In this document: in pieces, positions 15,539 through 22,940 of the stretch
Layout: every line of letters begins with the position of its first letter
Numbering within the stretch: the first letter of the stretch is position 1
Assembly: GCA_947065955.1 (NCBI GenBank)
Contig: CAMSXY010000002.1
Location: 1 to 23,884, forward strand
Length of the DNA: 23,884 bases
Reading direction: 5' to 3'
Origin: an uncultured Caryophanales bacterium
GTDB taxonomy: Bacteria; Bacillota_I; Bacilli_A; RF39; UBA660
The notes under the pieces: generated by a model
Database searches by the model: none
Seen by the model: the letters and a program-made list of their open reading frames with translations, nothing else
What the model was told of the DNA's origin: nothing
Position numbers and translations under genes: made by a program

Positions 15539-16397
15539 AAAAGCTTTAGGAAGAGGTCTTGAACAATTATTCAATAGTGATAATTTAGATATTGAAAGTA
15601 TTGAAAATCAAATTTATGAAACATCCACGCAGGATGAAATCGTTGAATTACCTTTAAATGAATTAAGACCTAACCCTTATCAACCAAGAAAAACCTTCGA
15701 TGAACAAGCACTCGAAGAACTTGCAACTTCAATCCGCGAACACGGTGTATTTCAACCTATTATTGCAAAAAAAAGTATTAAAGGATATGAAATTATCGCA
15801 GGTGAAAGACGTGTTCGAGCAAGCCGTTTAGCTGGACTGGAAACAATTCCTGCTATTTTAAGGGATTTCACAGATGAACAAATGATCCAAATTGCCCTTC
15901 TTGAAAATATTCAAAGGGAAAATCTAAATGCCATTGAGGAAGCTATCGCTTATAAACAAATGATTGAAAAATTGGATTTAACGCAAGAAGAACTCAGTCG
16001 AAAACTAGGAAAAAGTCGAAGTCATGTTACCAATATGTTGGGTCTTTTAAGATTGCCAAACACAGTTCAAGATATGGTTGTAAAAAAAGAGATCACCATG
16101 GGACATGCCCGTGTGCTTAGTAAATTAGAATCCGAAGAACAAATGGTAAAAATGGCAAAAGATATTGTGGAAAATAAAATGCCTGTAAGAACTTTAGAAG
16201 AGCTTTCTACACAAGAAGAAAAAAAAGTAAAAATTGAAAGAAAAAATTCAACCTCAGAATACAAATATATTGAAGATATCCTTCGCGATAAATTTGATAC
16301 AAAGATTCGTATTAAAGATCGCAAAATTGAAATCAGTTTTCAAAATACAGCTGATTTAAATCGTATATTGGAGATCATTGATATAAAGGAGATCTAG
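15528..16397 (+). CDS. parB: Chromosome-partitioning protein ParB/Spo0J
   Basis: CTP-binding clamp protein that loads at parS sites and recruits SMC. The N-terminal ParB domain shows LRPNPYQPRK, then GERRVRASRLAG (the CTP/phosphate-binding GERRxRA motif) and ENIQRENLNAIEEA. The HTH follows as LTQEELSRKLGKSRSHVTNMLGLLRLP. The C-terminal dimerisation segment is lysine- and acid-rich. At 289 residues it matches chromosomal Spo0J. The start at 15528 has GAGGTGATT just upstream, inside parA. mscS begins two bases after the stop codon. I found no good parS 16-mer in this window by eye. Confidence 0.97.
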   Translation: MENRKALGRGLEQLFNSDNLDIESIENQIYETSTQDEIVELPLNELRPNPYQPRKTFDEQALEELATSIREHGVFQPIIAKKSIKGYEIIAGERRVRASRLAGLETIPAILRDFTDEQMIQIALLENIQRENLNAIEEAIAYKQMIEKLDLTQEELSRKLGKSRSHVTNMLGLLRLPNTVQDMVVKKEITMGHARVLSKLESEEQMVKMAKDIVENKMPVRTLEELSTQEEKKVKIERKNSTSEYKYIEDILRDKFDTKIRIKDRKIEISFQNTADLNRILEIIDIKEI

Positions 16398-16398
16398 T

Positions 16399-17187
16399 AT
16401 GGAATACGTTTTAAAAAAAGAAGTAATAGGTCCTATTATTGTACTTATAACAAGCTATATTATCTATTTTCTTTTAAAAAAAATTATCAAAAAAGCTTTT
16501 CAAATTAAAAATAAAAAAATTGATGAAAAAAGACAAAAGACACTCGAATCTTTAATCCTAAATATTATTAAATATTGTATTGTTGTTTTATCCATTTTAT
16601 CGATTTTATCTATCTATGGAGTAGATACGAAAACCTTTGCAGCTTCCTTTGGAGTTGTTGGGGTTGTTGTAGGACTTGCTTTCCAAGATCTTTTAAAAGA
16701 TTTTATTTCAGGAGCTTCGATTCTTCTTGAAAACCAATATCGCGTTGGAGATGTGATTACCATTGGCGACTTTAAAGGAGAAGTATTAGAACTTGGTTTA
16801 AAAACAACGAAAATAAAAGCTTATACAGGCGAGATTAAAATTATTGCTAATCGAAATATTCTAGAAGTTATCAATCACACTTTAGAAGACGCAAGGGCTA
16901 TTGTAAATATTGGAGTTTCTTATGAGGAAGATTTAGAAAAAGTAGAAGATACTTTAAACGATTTATGCCAAAAATTAACAAAAGAATTATCTTTTATAAA
17001 AGGAAATGTAGAACTTTTAGGAATAACAGAATTTAAAGATTCTAGTATTGAATATCGAATGACTGTTACAACCGAGGTAAATCAACAATATACGGTTGAA
17101 AGAATGATTCGAAAAAGAATTAAACAGGAATTTGATCAAAAAGGTATTTCGATTCCTTACAATCAAATGGTGATTCATCATGGATAA
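16399..17187 (+). CDS. Small-conductance mechanosensitive channel (MscS family)
   Basis: Membrane channel that releases solutes on hypo-osmotic shock. Three hydrophobic helices are visible, the third being the Gly/Ala-rich pore helix (FAASFGVVGVVVGLAFQDLLKD) followed by the MscS beta-domain signature ISGASILLENQYRVGDVITIG. The C-terminal alpha/beta vestibule domain ends near residue 262. It starts two bases after parB with AAGGAG eight bases upstream, and overlaps the DUF951 gene by eight bases. An MscS-like gene next to spo0J is also found in Bacillus, which supports orthology of the block. Confidence 0.93.
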   Translation: MEYVLKKEVIGPIIVLITSYIIYFLLKKIIKKAFQIKNKKIDEKRQKTLESLILNIIKYCIVVLSILSILSIYGVDTKTFAASFGVVGVVVGLAFQDLLKDFISGASILLENQYRVGDVITIGDFKGEVLELGLKTTKIKAYTGEIKIIANRNILEVINHTLEDARAIVNIGVSYEEDLEKVEDTLNDLCQKLTKELSFIKGNVELLGITEFKDSSIEYRMTVTTEVNQQYTVERMIRKRIKQEFDQKGISIPYNQMVIHHG

Positions 17188-17365
17188 AAATTATCAGTTA
17201 GGAAGTATTGTAATCATGAAAAAACCACACCCTTGTGGAACGAATGAATGGGAAGTTATAAGAGTTGGAGCGGATATTAAAATTAAATGTATTCATTGTA
17301 ACCGGACCATTATGCTTCCACGTATAGAATTTAACAAAAAATTGAAAAAAGTCGTAAAATTGTAG
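17180..17365 (+). CDS. DUF951 family small protein
   Basis: A 61-residue protein of the DUF951 family (B. subtilis YyzM type). The diagnostic pattern is a KKPHPCG motif, a central EVIRVGADIKIKC strand and CIHC-x-R, followed by a basic C-terminus. The three cysteines C19, C36 and C39 could make a metal site, but this is not shown for the family. The function is unknown. The gene overlaps mscS by eight bases and lies in the conserved soj-spo0J-mscS-DUF951 arrangement, next to ychF in Bacillus; ychF is not found here. Confidence 0.92.
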   Translation: MDKNYQLGSIVIMKKPHPCGTNEWEVIRVGADIKIKCIHCNRTIMLPRIEFNKKLKKVVKL

Positions 17366-17373
17366 GAGGAATT

Positions 17374-18861
17374 ATGAGACAAAAAAAAGCAAAGAAGAAA
17401 TTAGGCGCTATATTCGTTTTATTAATTTTAACCTTAATCGTTGCTTTGATAAGTTTTTTATTTAAACATTTTGATATTAATGGACAAATTACATCTATTA
17501 CAAATGGCGGTTTGGAAAGTTCTGCTATTTCTGTAAAAAACGTTTTATCAAAGGAAGGGATTCTTGCTATCTTTTCTGGGGTTATTACAAACTTTCAGTA
17601 TCTTCAAGTACTTATAACTTTAGTTGTTTCTTTAATGGGAATATCTATTTTAGAAAGATCTGGTTTATTATCTATTTTATTTAAACCATTTCAAAATTTG
17701 AAACCATTCATGATAACTTTTATTATTTTCTTTTTTGGAATATCCATTTCTTTTTTCGGAGAAAATGCTTATGTATTTGCACTTCCACTTGCAGGTTTAC
17801 TCTATAAAGCAGTAGGGAGAAGTCCTATTATCGGTATATTAACGATGTTTATTGCTATAACGATTGGATTTGGAACAGGAATACTTGCTAATTATGATGA
17901 TTTATTAATGGGATCTTTAACGCAAATATCTGCTACTTTAAATGTCGATAAAACTTATGTATTTTCCCTTGCTTCTTATGCTTTTATAAGAATTGCAAGT
18001 ACAGTATTGTTAAGTGTTCTTGGAAGCATTATTATTGAAGCAACTCTTGCTAAGGATTCTATAAAAGAAGTTCCAGAAGAAAAAATAGTTTCAAAAAAAG
18101 CTATCTTAATCACAGCATCTGTTTTTGGAGTTCTTATGCTTCTTCTTATTATTTGTATTTTCCCAAATCGTGGTATATTATTGGATTTAACGCAATCTAT
18201 GTATGTTGGGCAATTATTTAGCGATGCATCGCCCTTTAAAGAAGGAATTTTCTTATGTACTTTACTTATTATTATGATTTGTGGATATGTTTATGGAAAA
18301 TTATCTGGAAATATTGAAAAAAAAGAGGATTACCAAGATGCCTTTGCCCATTCCTTTGATGGATTTGGACATATAGTTGTTTTATTATTTTTCTATTCTA
18401 TTTTTATTTCTGTTTTAAATTATACAAATTTACCTAACGTAATTGTTGGAAATTTGATAGAATGGTTAAGTAATGCACAATTTACAGGAATTTTTCTTAT
18501 AATTATTTCTCTTTTCACAGTCGCATTTATGACAATTTTAATGCCTTCTTTATTAAGTAAATGGATTTTAATTTCCCCTCTTTTTGTTCCCTTATTTATG
18601 AAAGCAAATATGACTCCAGACTTTTGTCAATTCATATTTAAAGTAGGGGATGCTCTTGGAAAGTGTATAACTCCTACATTTGTATATTTTATAATTTTAT
18701 TAGGTTTTTTAAAACAATATGATAAAGAAGTTAGTCTATTTGGAACTTATAAAAAAATCATAAAACCCATTGGTATATTAGCCATTGTTTGGATTCTTAT
18801 TTTAGCAGGATGGTATGCAACAGGGCTACCTATTGGAATCGGAACTTTTCCAACTTTATAA
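17374..18861 (+). CDS. AbgT family transporter
   Basis: A 495-residue integral membrane protein with about eleven hydrophobic segments. It fits the AbgT family (p-aminobenzoyl-glutamate uptake in E. coli; antimetabolite efflux has been reported for other members). Family-like features are a luminal stretch before VITNFQYLQVL, GISILERSGLL, the ISISFFGENAYVFALPLAGLLYK region, IGFGTGILANYDDLLMG, and the closing GLPIGIGTFP. The substrate cannot be inferred. ATG 17374 follows GTAGGAGG. It is the last gene of the parA-parB-mscS-DUF951 run and is not part of that conserved block in Bacillus, so it looks like a local addition. A convergent terminator follows. Confidence 0.85.
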   Translation: MRQKKAKKKLGAIFVLLILTLIVALISFLFKHFDINGQITSITNGGLESSAISVKNVLSKEGILAIFSGVITNFQYLQVLITLVVSLMGISILERSGLLSILFKPFQNLKPFMITFIIFFFGISISFFGENAYVFALPLAGLLYKAVGRSPIIGILTMFIAITIGFGTGILANYDDLLMGSLTQISATLNVDKTYVFSLASYAFIRIASTVLLSVLGSIIIEATLAKDSIKEVPEEKIVSKKAILITASVFGVLMLLLIICIFPNRGILLDLTQSMYVGQLFSDASPFKEGIFLCTLLIIMICGYVYGKLSGNIEKKEDYQDAFAHSFDGFGHIVVLLFFYSIFISVLNYTNLPNVIVGNLIEWLSNAQFTGIFLIIISLFTVAFMTILMPSLLSKWILISPLFVPLFMKANMTPDFCQFIFKVGDALGKCITPTFVYFIILLGFLKQYDKEVSLFGTYKKIIKPIGILAIVWILILAGWYATGLPIGIGTFPTL

Positions 18862-18963
18862 AAAAAATTTTAAATATGTATTTTCATTTTATAGTAAAAA
18901 TAAGAATGGAAAACATATTTTTTTGTTATCAAAATTTACTCTTAAGAAAAAGAATATATAATA

Positions 18964-18997
18964 AAAAAGGATAATAAAGTTTTATATTATCCTTTTT
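18964..18997. terminator. Bidirectional terminator between AbgT gene and the DUF3419-like gene
   Basis: A perfect 13-bp stem, AAAAAGGATAATA (18964-18976) with TATTATCCTTTTT (18985-18997), and an eight-base loop. A and T runs on both sides suit termination in both directions. The rest of the 155-base gap (18862-19016) is AT-rich and shows nothing else I can support. Confidence 0.88.
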
Positions 18998-19016
18998 ATC
19001 CTATTTTTGTAAAAGT

Positions 19017-19859
19017 CTACTTTGTATAAATATATACCTTATCTTTTGTATTAAAAGAAAGTAATTGAGAGGAATAATGTGCATTTTGAAGTAGAGTATC
19101 AAAAAAGGTTCCTTGCCCACTAAGATGCGAATTATAAACATAAGCAAAATACATTTTTCCATCTTTTTCTAAAAAATTCATCATTTCTTTTATAATCTTG
19201 AGATAAGAAATTTGTTCTTGATAAGTATTGATATTAGAAAAAAACATTGCAGTATATTTTTCTTTTAAAATAGAAGGAAGATCTTTTATATCTGTGTGAT
19301 AAAAAGTAATATTTGAAATAGTAGGAAGTATTTTTTTTAATTTCCAATAATCTTCTTCACAAAGATAAGAATTTGCATTAAAAATATGTTTTTTCATATT
19401 ATGAAAGGGATAAATAAGTTCTGAATCATAAATAGAGTATCCATCATTTTTTGATAACGTATAAATATGATCCCAATAGGTAATGGATTCTTCATCAAGA
19501 TATTGTCTTAAATTTTGATAAATCGAATAGTCAAAAATTTTATAAATATCATAAAGTCCAAAAAAAGTACAAAAAGTTTCATAATTAAGATGTTCAATTC
19601 CGCATTTTTTTGAAGAAATAATACATTTGGTAAAATAGTTGATATCGAATAAATCTACTTTTTTAGCCCCTCTCAATAAAGCATTAAAATATTGATCACC
19701 ACTCGAAGCAACGGATAATACTTTCTTTCCTTCTAAATTAGGCATATAACTTTTAATATCTTCCGTTGTAAATAAGTAAGTAGTATCTATTGGTTTGAAA
19801 CCATTTGTAAGATTACTTTTTTTATAATATAGATCTTTTACAATTTCCAAGTTATTCAT
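19017..19859 (-). CDS. DUF3419/BtaA-like SAM-binding protein of unknown function
   Basis: A 280-residue cytoplasmic protein. Residues about 40-90 form a Rossmann-type nucleotide-binding region: KVLSVASSGDQYFNALLRGAK, then VDLFDIN, then a GIEHLNYETFCTFFG helix. The pattern S-x-GDQ-x-x-NALL plus D-x-N matches DUF3419/BtaA-like proteins, some of which transfer the aminocarboxypropyl group of S-adenosylmethionine to diacylglycerol. A second half resembling a methyltransferase back end (YTAMFFSNINTYQ, then LEKDGKMYFAYV) follows. Activity and substrate are unknown. A strong AAGGAGG site (19865-19872) precedes ATG 19859. It is 59 bases downstream of the MntR-type gene on the same strand. Confidence 0.7.
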   Translation of the reverse strand: MNNLEIVKDLYYKKSNLTNGFKPIDTTYLFTTEDIKSYMPNLEGKKVLSVASSGDQYFNALLRGAKKVDLFDINYFTKCIISSKKCGIEHLNYETFCTFFGLYDIYKIFDYSIYQNLRQYLDEESITYWDHIYTLSKNDGYSIYDSELIYPFHNMKKHIFNANSYLCEEDYWKLKKILPTISNITFYHTDIKDLPSILKEKYTAMFFSNINTYQEQISYLKIIKEMMNFLEKDGKMYFAYVYNSHLSGQGTFFDTLLQNAHYSSQLLSFNTKDKVYIYTK

Positions 19860-19885
19860 ATAGGACCTCCTTAAAAAACATGGTT

Positions 19886-19894
19886 ATTATATCA
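19886..19894 (-). promoter_or_regulatory. Extended -10 promoter for the DUF3419-like gene
   Basis: On the minus strand TGATATAAT (19894-19886) is a perfect extended -10, identical to that of ppaC, 27 bases before the start codon. No good -35 is seen, which extended -10 promoters can tolerate. It implies the gene may be transcribed apart from the upstream regulator gene. Confidence 0.5.
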
Positions 19895-19918
19895 TAAAAA
19901 AAAGAATATATTATATTT

Positions 19919-20335
19919 TTATAATTTTTTTATAATTTTTTCTAAATTAGAAAGTGTTGGAAAATCTACGAAATGTTCTATTTTTTCGACTTGTTCTAAA
20001 CAAAAGTCCTGTTTGTTTACTTTTTTTAAAAAATCCGTCAAGATATTATGACGCCATAAAAGATAATGGCCCAAAGTTTCCCCTTTTTTTGTTAAATAAA
20101 TAATGCCATAAGGCTCAAAATGAATATAATCAAGAGCTTTCAACTTTTCCATCATTTTAGAAACAGAAGAAGCTTTCACATGAAGTTCACAAGCTAAATC
20201 TTTGATCCGAATTTCTTCATCAAAACATGCCTTTCGATAAACCATTTCTAAATAATCTTCCATAGCTTCAGTAAGTAGACTTTGCCCTTTTTTGCGATAG
20301 CCTGTTAAAGTATAAAATTTTTCTTTTTCCTCCAT
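19919..20335 (-). CDS. MntR/DtxR-family metal-dependent repressor
   Basis: Metal-sensing winged-helix repressor of 138 residues, the short form without the SH3-like domain of DtxR. The N-terminal HTH covers residues about 40-82 (IRIKDLACELHVKASSVSKMMEKL, then GIIYLTKKGE). All six metal ligands of B. subtilis MntR can be aligned: D27, E30, H96, E117, E120 and H121 (MntR D8, E11, H77, E99, E102, H103), where iron-sensing DtxR proteins differ. An N-terminal extension of about 19 residues precedes the core. It is transcribed divergently from feoAB, so it most likely represses that operon or itself in response to Mn2+ or Fe2+. ATG 20335 follows a GGGGA site. Confidence 0.9.
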   Translation of the reverse strand: MEEKEKFYTLTGYRKKGQSLLTEAMEDYLEMVYRKACFDEEIRIKDLACELHVKASSVSKMMEKLKALDYIHFEPYGIIYLTKKGETLGHYLLWRHNILTDFLKKVNKQDFCLEQVEKIEHFVDFPTLSNLEKIIKKL

Positions 20336-20428
20336 TTTTAATCCCCATTTCTTTTTTTCCTCATATATTAAAAGTAGAGTTAGTTTAAGGAAACTTTCTA
20401 ATAAAAAATATGAGAGGAGGATTCATTT
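20336..20428. promoter_or_regulatory. Divergent control region between the metal repressor gene and feoA
   Basis: This 93-base gap must hold the promoters of both the repressor gene (minus) and feoAB (plus). A dyad AGTTT-AAGG-AAACT lies at 20382-20395, and a wider inverted pair CTCATAT (20360-20366) and ATATGAG (20408-20414) brackets it. The dyad is a reasonable candidate operator for the MntR/DtxR-type protein, but it is not a close match to the B. subtilis MntR box. The -35/-10 elements are not clear by eye. Confidence 0.45.
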
Positions 20429-20665
20429 ATGAATGAAACAAAAACATTAGATCAAGTAAAAATAAGTGAAAAAGTGAAAATTGAAACGATAAACACAGAA
20501 GATACAATAAAAAGAAGGCTTTTGGATATGGGAATGATCGAAGGAACTACAATTGAATGTGTTTTACAAAGTCCTTTAAAAGATCCCATTGCTTATTTTG
20601 TGAGAGGAACTTTAATCGCACTTCGAAAGGATGATTCTAAAAATATTATTGTGAAAAATATATAG
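20429..20665 (+). CDS. feoA: FeoA, small component of the ferrous iron transporter
   Basis: A 78-residue SH3-like cytoplasmic protein that assists FeoB. The hallmark is the KRRLLDMGMIEGTTIECVLQSPLKDPIAYFVRG core (split here from the strand IALRKDDSKNIIV), as in FeoA domains. The start at 20429 follows a GAGGAGG site with eight-base spacing. It ends nine bases before feoB, giving a standard feoAB operon facing the metal-dependent repressor. It is a stand-alone protein and not fused to FeoB or the regulator. Confidence 0.93.
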   Translation: MNETKTLDQVKISEKVKIETINTEDTIKRRLLDMGMIEGTTIECVLQSPLKDPIAYFVRGTLIALRKDDSKNIIVKNI

Positions 20666-20674
20666 GGGGTTAAT

Positions 20675-22741
20675 ATGGAAAAGAAAAAAATCGCATTAGC
20701 GGGAAACCCTAATGTAGGAAAAAGTACGGTTTTTAATGCTTTAACGGGAATGCATCAACATACAGGAAACTGGCCTGGGAAAACTGTCGGAAGTGCTTAT
20801 GGAAAATTTACCCACAAAAATTCAGAGATTACTTTATATGACTTACCAGGAACATATTCTTTGATTGCACATTCGGAAGAAGAAGAAATTGCTCGAAATT
20901 TTATTTGCTTTTCGGATAGTGATTTAACAGTGGTTGTGGTGGATGCTGTTTGCTTAGAAAGAAATTTGAATCTTGTTTTACAGATAATAGAAATAACAGA
21001 TCATGTAGTGGTGTGTGTCAATTTATTGGATGAAGCCAAAAAGAAAAAAATAAAAATCGATCTAAAAAAGTTAGAAAAAGAATTGGGTGTAAAAGTAATT
21101 GGGACCTGTGCGAGAAATCAAGTAGGTTTAGAAGAGTTAAAAGATAGTATGGTAAAATGTATACAAAATCGTTTTTCTAAAATATTAAAATACGATCCTA
21201 TCTTAGAAGAGGGGATAGAAGAAATAGAGTTTTTTTTAAAAAGCCGCTTTCAGACAAAAATGCATCCTCGTTGGCTAGCACTCCGATTAATACAAAGTGA
21301 TGAAAATTTACTTCAAGAAATAAATGTTTATTTAAAGGAAGATTTAAAAGAAGATAAACTTTTTCAAGAAAAATTAGAGCAAGTACGAAAGAAAATAGAA
21401 GAAAATGGAATCCCTTTAAATAAAATAGAAAATAAAGTAGTAATTTCTATTGTAAACAAAGCAGAAGAAATATTCAAAAAAACCGTTACTTTTGAAAAAG
21501 AAGATTATAATAGAAAAGACCGAAAAATAGATCGCGTTTTAACAAGTAAAAAAATAGGAATTCCACTTATGATTCTTCTTTTGATGGTAACTTTTTGGCT
21601 TACCATTGTAGGATCCAATTATCCATCAAATATTTTATTTGATTTACTGTTTAAAATAGAAGAACCCTTTAAAAATATTTTAAATTTTCTAAAATTACCT
21701 TCTTTTATAATAAGTTTATTAGTGGATGGAGTTTATCGTGTTTTAGCATGGGTAGTAGCTGTTATGCTTCCGCCAATGGCCATTTTCTTTCCTATTTTTA
21801 CGATTTTAGAGGATTCAGGTTACTTACCAAGAATTGCCTTTAATTTAGATCATGCTTTTAAAAAATGTTCTGCTTGTGGGAAACAGGCCCTCACAATGTG
21901 TATGGGATTTGGTTGTAATGCAGTTGGAGTAACTGGAACTAGGATAATTGATTCTCCAAGAGAAAAATTAATCGCAATTTTAACAAACAGTTTTGTACCT
22001 TGCAATGGAAGATTTCCAACTATTATATCGATTATTACTATGTTTTTTGTAGGATTTTCAAATACGATTCAAAGCAGTATTTTAAATGTTGTCCTTTTAA
22101 CACTTATTATCTTACTTGGAATTATTATGACTTTTTTCGTATCAAAAGTCTTATCTAAAACTATTTTAAAAGGAGTTCCTTCCTCTTTTGTACTAGAATT
22201 ACCTCCTTATCGTAGACCTCAGTTTGGAAAAGTAATTGTTCGTTCCATTTTTGATCGTACTCTATTTGTCTTAGGGCGAGCTATTGCGGTTGCAGCACCA
22301 GCGGGTCTCATCATATGGATGTTTGCGAATATTGAGATTTCGGGAATTAGTATTTTAAAACATTGTGCCAATTTTTTAGATCCTTTTGGTAGAATTTTAG
22401 GATTAGATGGTGTTATTTTAATGTCTTTTCTTTTAGGATTTCCAGCTAATGAAATTGTTGTACCCATTATGATTATGGGATATATGTCTCTTTCTAATAT
22501 TACCGATTTTTCAAATTTGTTAGAATTAAAGAATTTATTAGTTGAAAATGGATGGACTTATATTACCGCAATTTGCTTTATGATTTTTTCCTTGTTTCAT
22601 TTTCCTTGTTCAACAACTTGTCTTACAATAAAAAAAGAAACAGGAAGCGTAAAATGGACAATTCTATCCTTCTTGCTTCCAACGATAATAGGCTTAATTT
22701 TATGCTTTTTAATAGCGAGTGGGTTAAAATTATTTTTTTAA
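20675..22741 (+). CDS. feoB: FeoB, ferrous iron transport GTPase
   Basis: Polytopic membrane protein with an N-terminal GTPase that drives Fe2+ uptake (some relatives handle Mn2+). G1 is GNPNVGKS (10-17), followed by the switch region TGNWPGKTVG, G3 DLPGTYSL (from 56), G4 NLLDEA and G5 TCARNQVG. A helical GDI-like linker reaches about residue 285. The membrane part has two Gate repeats, the first with ILEDSGYLPR, CGKQALTMCMGFGCNAVG and FVPCNGR, the second with LGFPANEIVVPI and the closing FHFPCSTT. At 688 residues it is near typical. The ribosome site is GGGGG(T) before ATG 20675. The stop precedes a 110-base AT-rich stretch with no convincing gene. Confidence 0.97.
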   Translation: MEKKKIALAGNPNVGKSTVFNALTGMHQHTGNWPGKTVGSAYGKFTHKNSEITLYDLPGTYSLIAHSEEEEIARNFICFSDSDLTVVVVDAVCLERNLNLVLQIIEITDHVVVCVNLLDEAKKKKIKIDLKKLEKELGVKVIGTCARNQVGLEELKDSMVKCIQNRFSKILKYDPILEEGIEEIEFFLKSRFQTKMHPRWLALRLIQSDENLLQEINVYLKEDLKEDKLFQEKLEQVRKKIEENGIPLNKIENKVVISIVNKAEEIFKKTVTFEKEDYNRKDRKIDRVLTSKKIGIPLMILLLMVTFWLTIVGSNYPSNILFDLLFKIEEPFKNILNFLKLPSFIISLLVDGVYRVLAWVVAVMLPPMAIFFPIFTILEDSGYLPRIAFNLDHAFKKCSACGKQALTMCMGFGCNAVGVTGTRIIDSPREKLIAILTNSFVPCNGRFPTIISIITMFFVGFSNTIQSSILNVVLLTLIILLGIIMTFFVSKVLSKTILKGVPSSFVLELPPYRRPQFGKVIVRSIFDRTLFVLGRAIAVAAPAGLIIWMFANIEISGISILKHCANFLDPFGRILGLDGVILMSFLLGFPANEIVVPIMIMGYMSLSNITDFSNLLELKNLLVENGWTYITAICFMIFSLFHFPCSTTCLTIKKETGSVKWTILSFLLPTIIGLILCFLIASGLKLFF

Positions 22742-22850
22742 TAGATAGTTTAAAAGAAGAAAATATCCTTGCGATTCTAAGTAATCTTTAAGATTGAAAT
22801 TTTGAATTTAAAAACTGTAACTTGTTAAAAAAATCTTATTTTCTTTATTT

Positions 22851-22885
22851 AAAAAGACATAAATGGAAAGATTATGTCTTTTTTT
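22851..22885 (+). terminator. Terminator between feoB and the pilin-like gene
   Basis: AAAAAGACATAA (22851-22862) pairs perfectly with TTATGTCTTTTT (22872-22883) around a nine-base loop, followed by more T. It closes the feoAB unit and isolates the pilin-like gene. Confidence 0.88.
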
Positions 22886-22940
22886 CTTGTTTTTTAGGTA
22901 AGTTATTTATGATAAATTGAACCTAAAGGAAGTGTGGAGG

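Noticed and set aside
18789..18974. ORF overlapping the 3' end of the AbgT gene and the terminator
   Set aside because: It starts within the AbgT coding frame in another phase, has no ribosome site and runs into the terminator stem.
19863..19918. Terminator between the metal repressor gene and the DUF3419-like gene
   Set aside because: Only a five-base-pair AT-only stem (AATAT/ATATT) before a T run on the minus strand; too weak to call.
22552..22791. 79-residue ORF overlapping the end of feoB, with an ILAILSNL-like tail after the feoB stop
   Set aside because: It is mostly the shifted frame of feoB, has no ribosome site, and the tail beyond the stop is only 16 codons. Probably chance.
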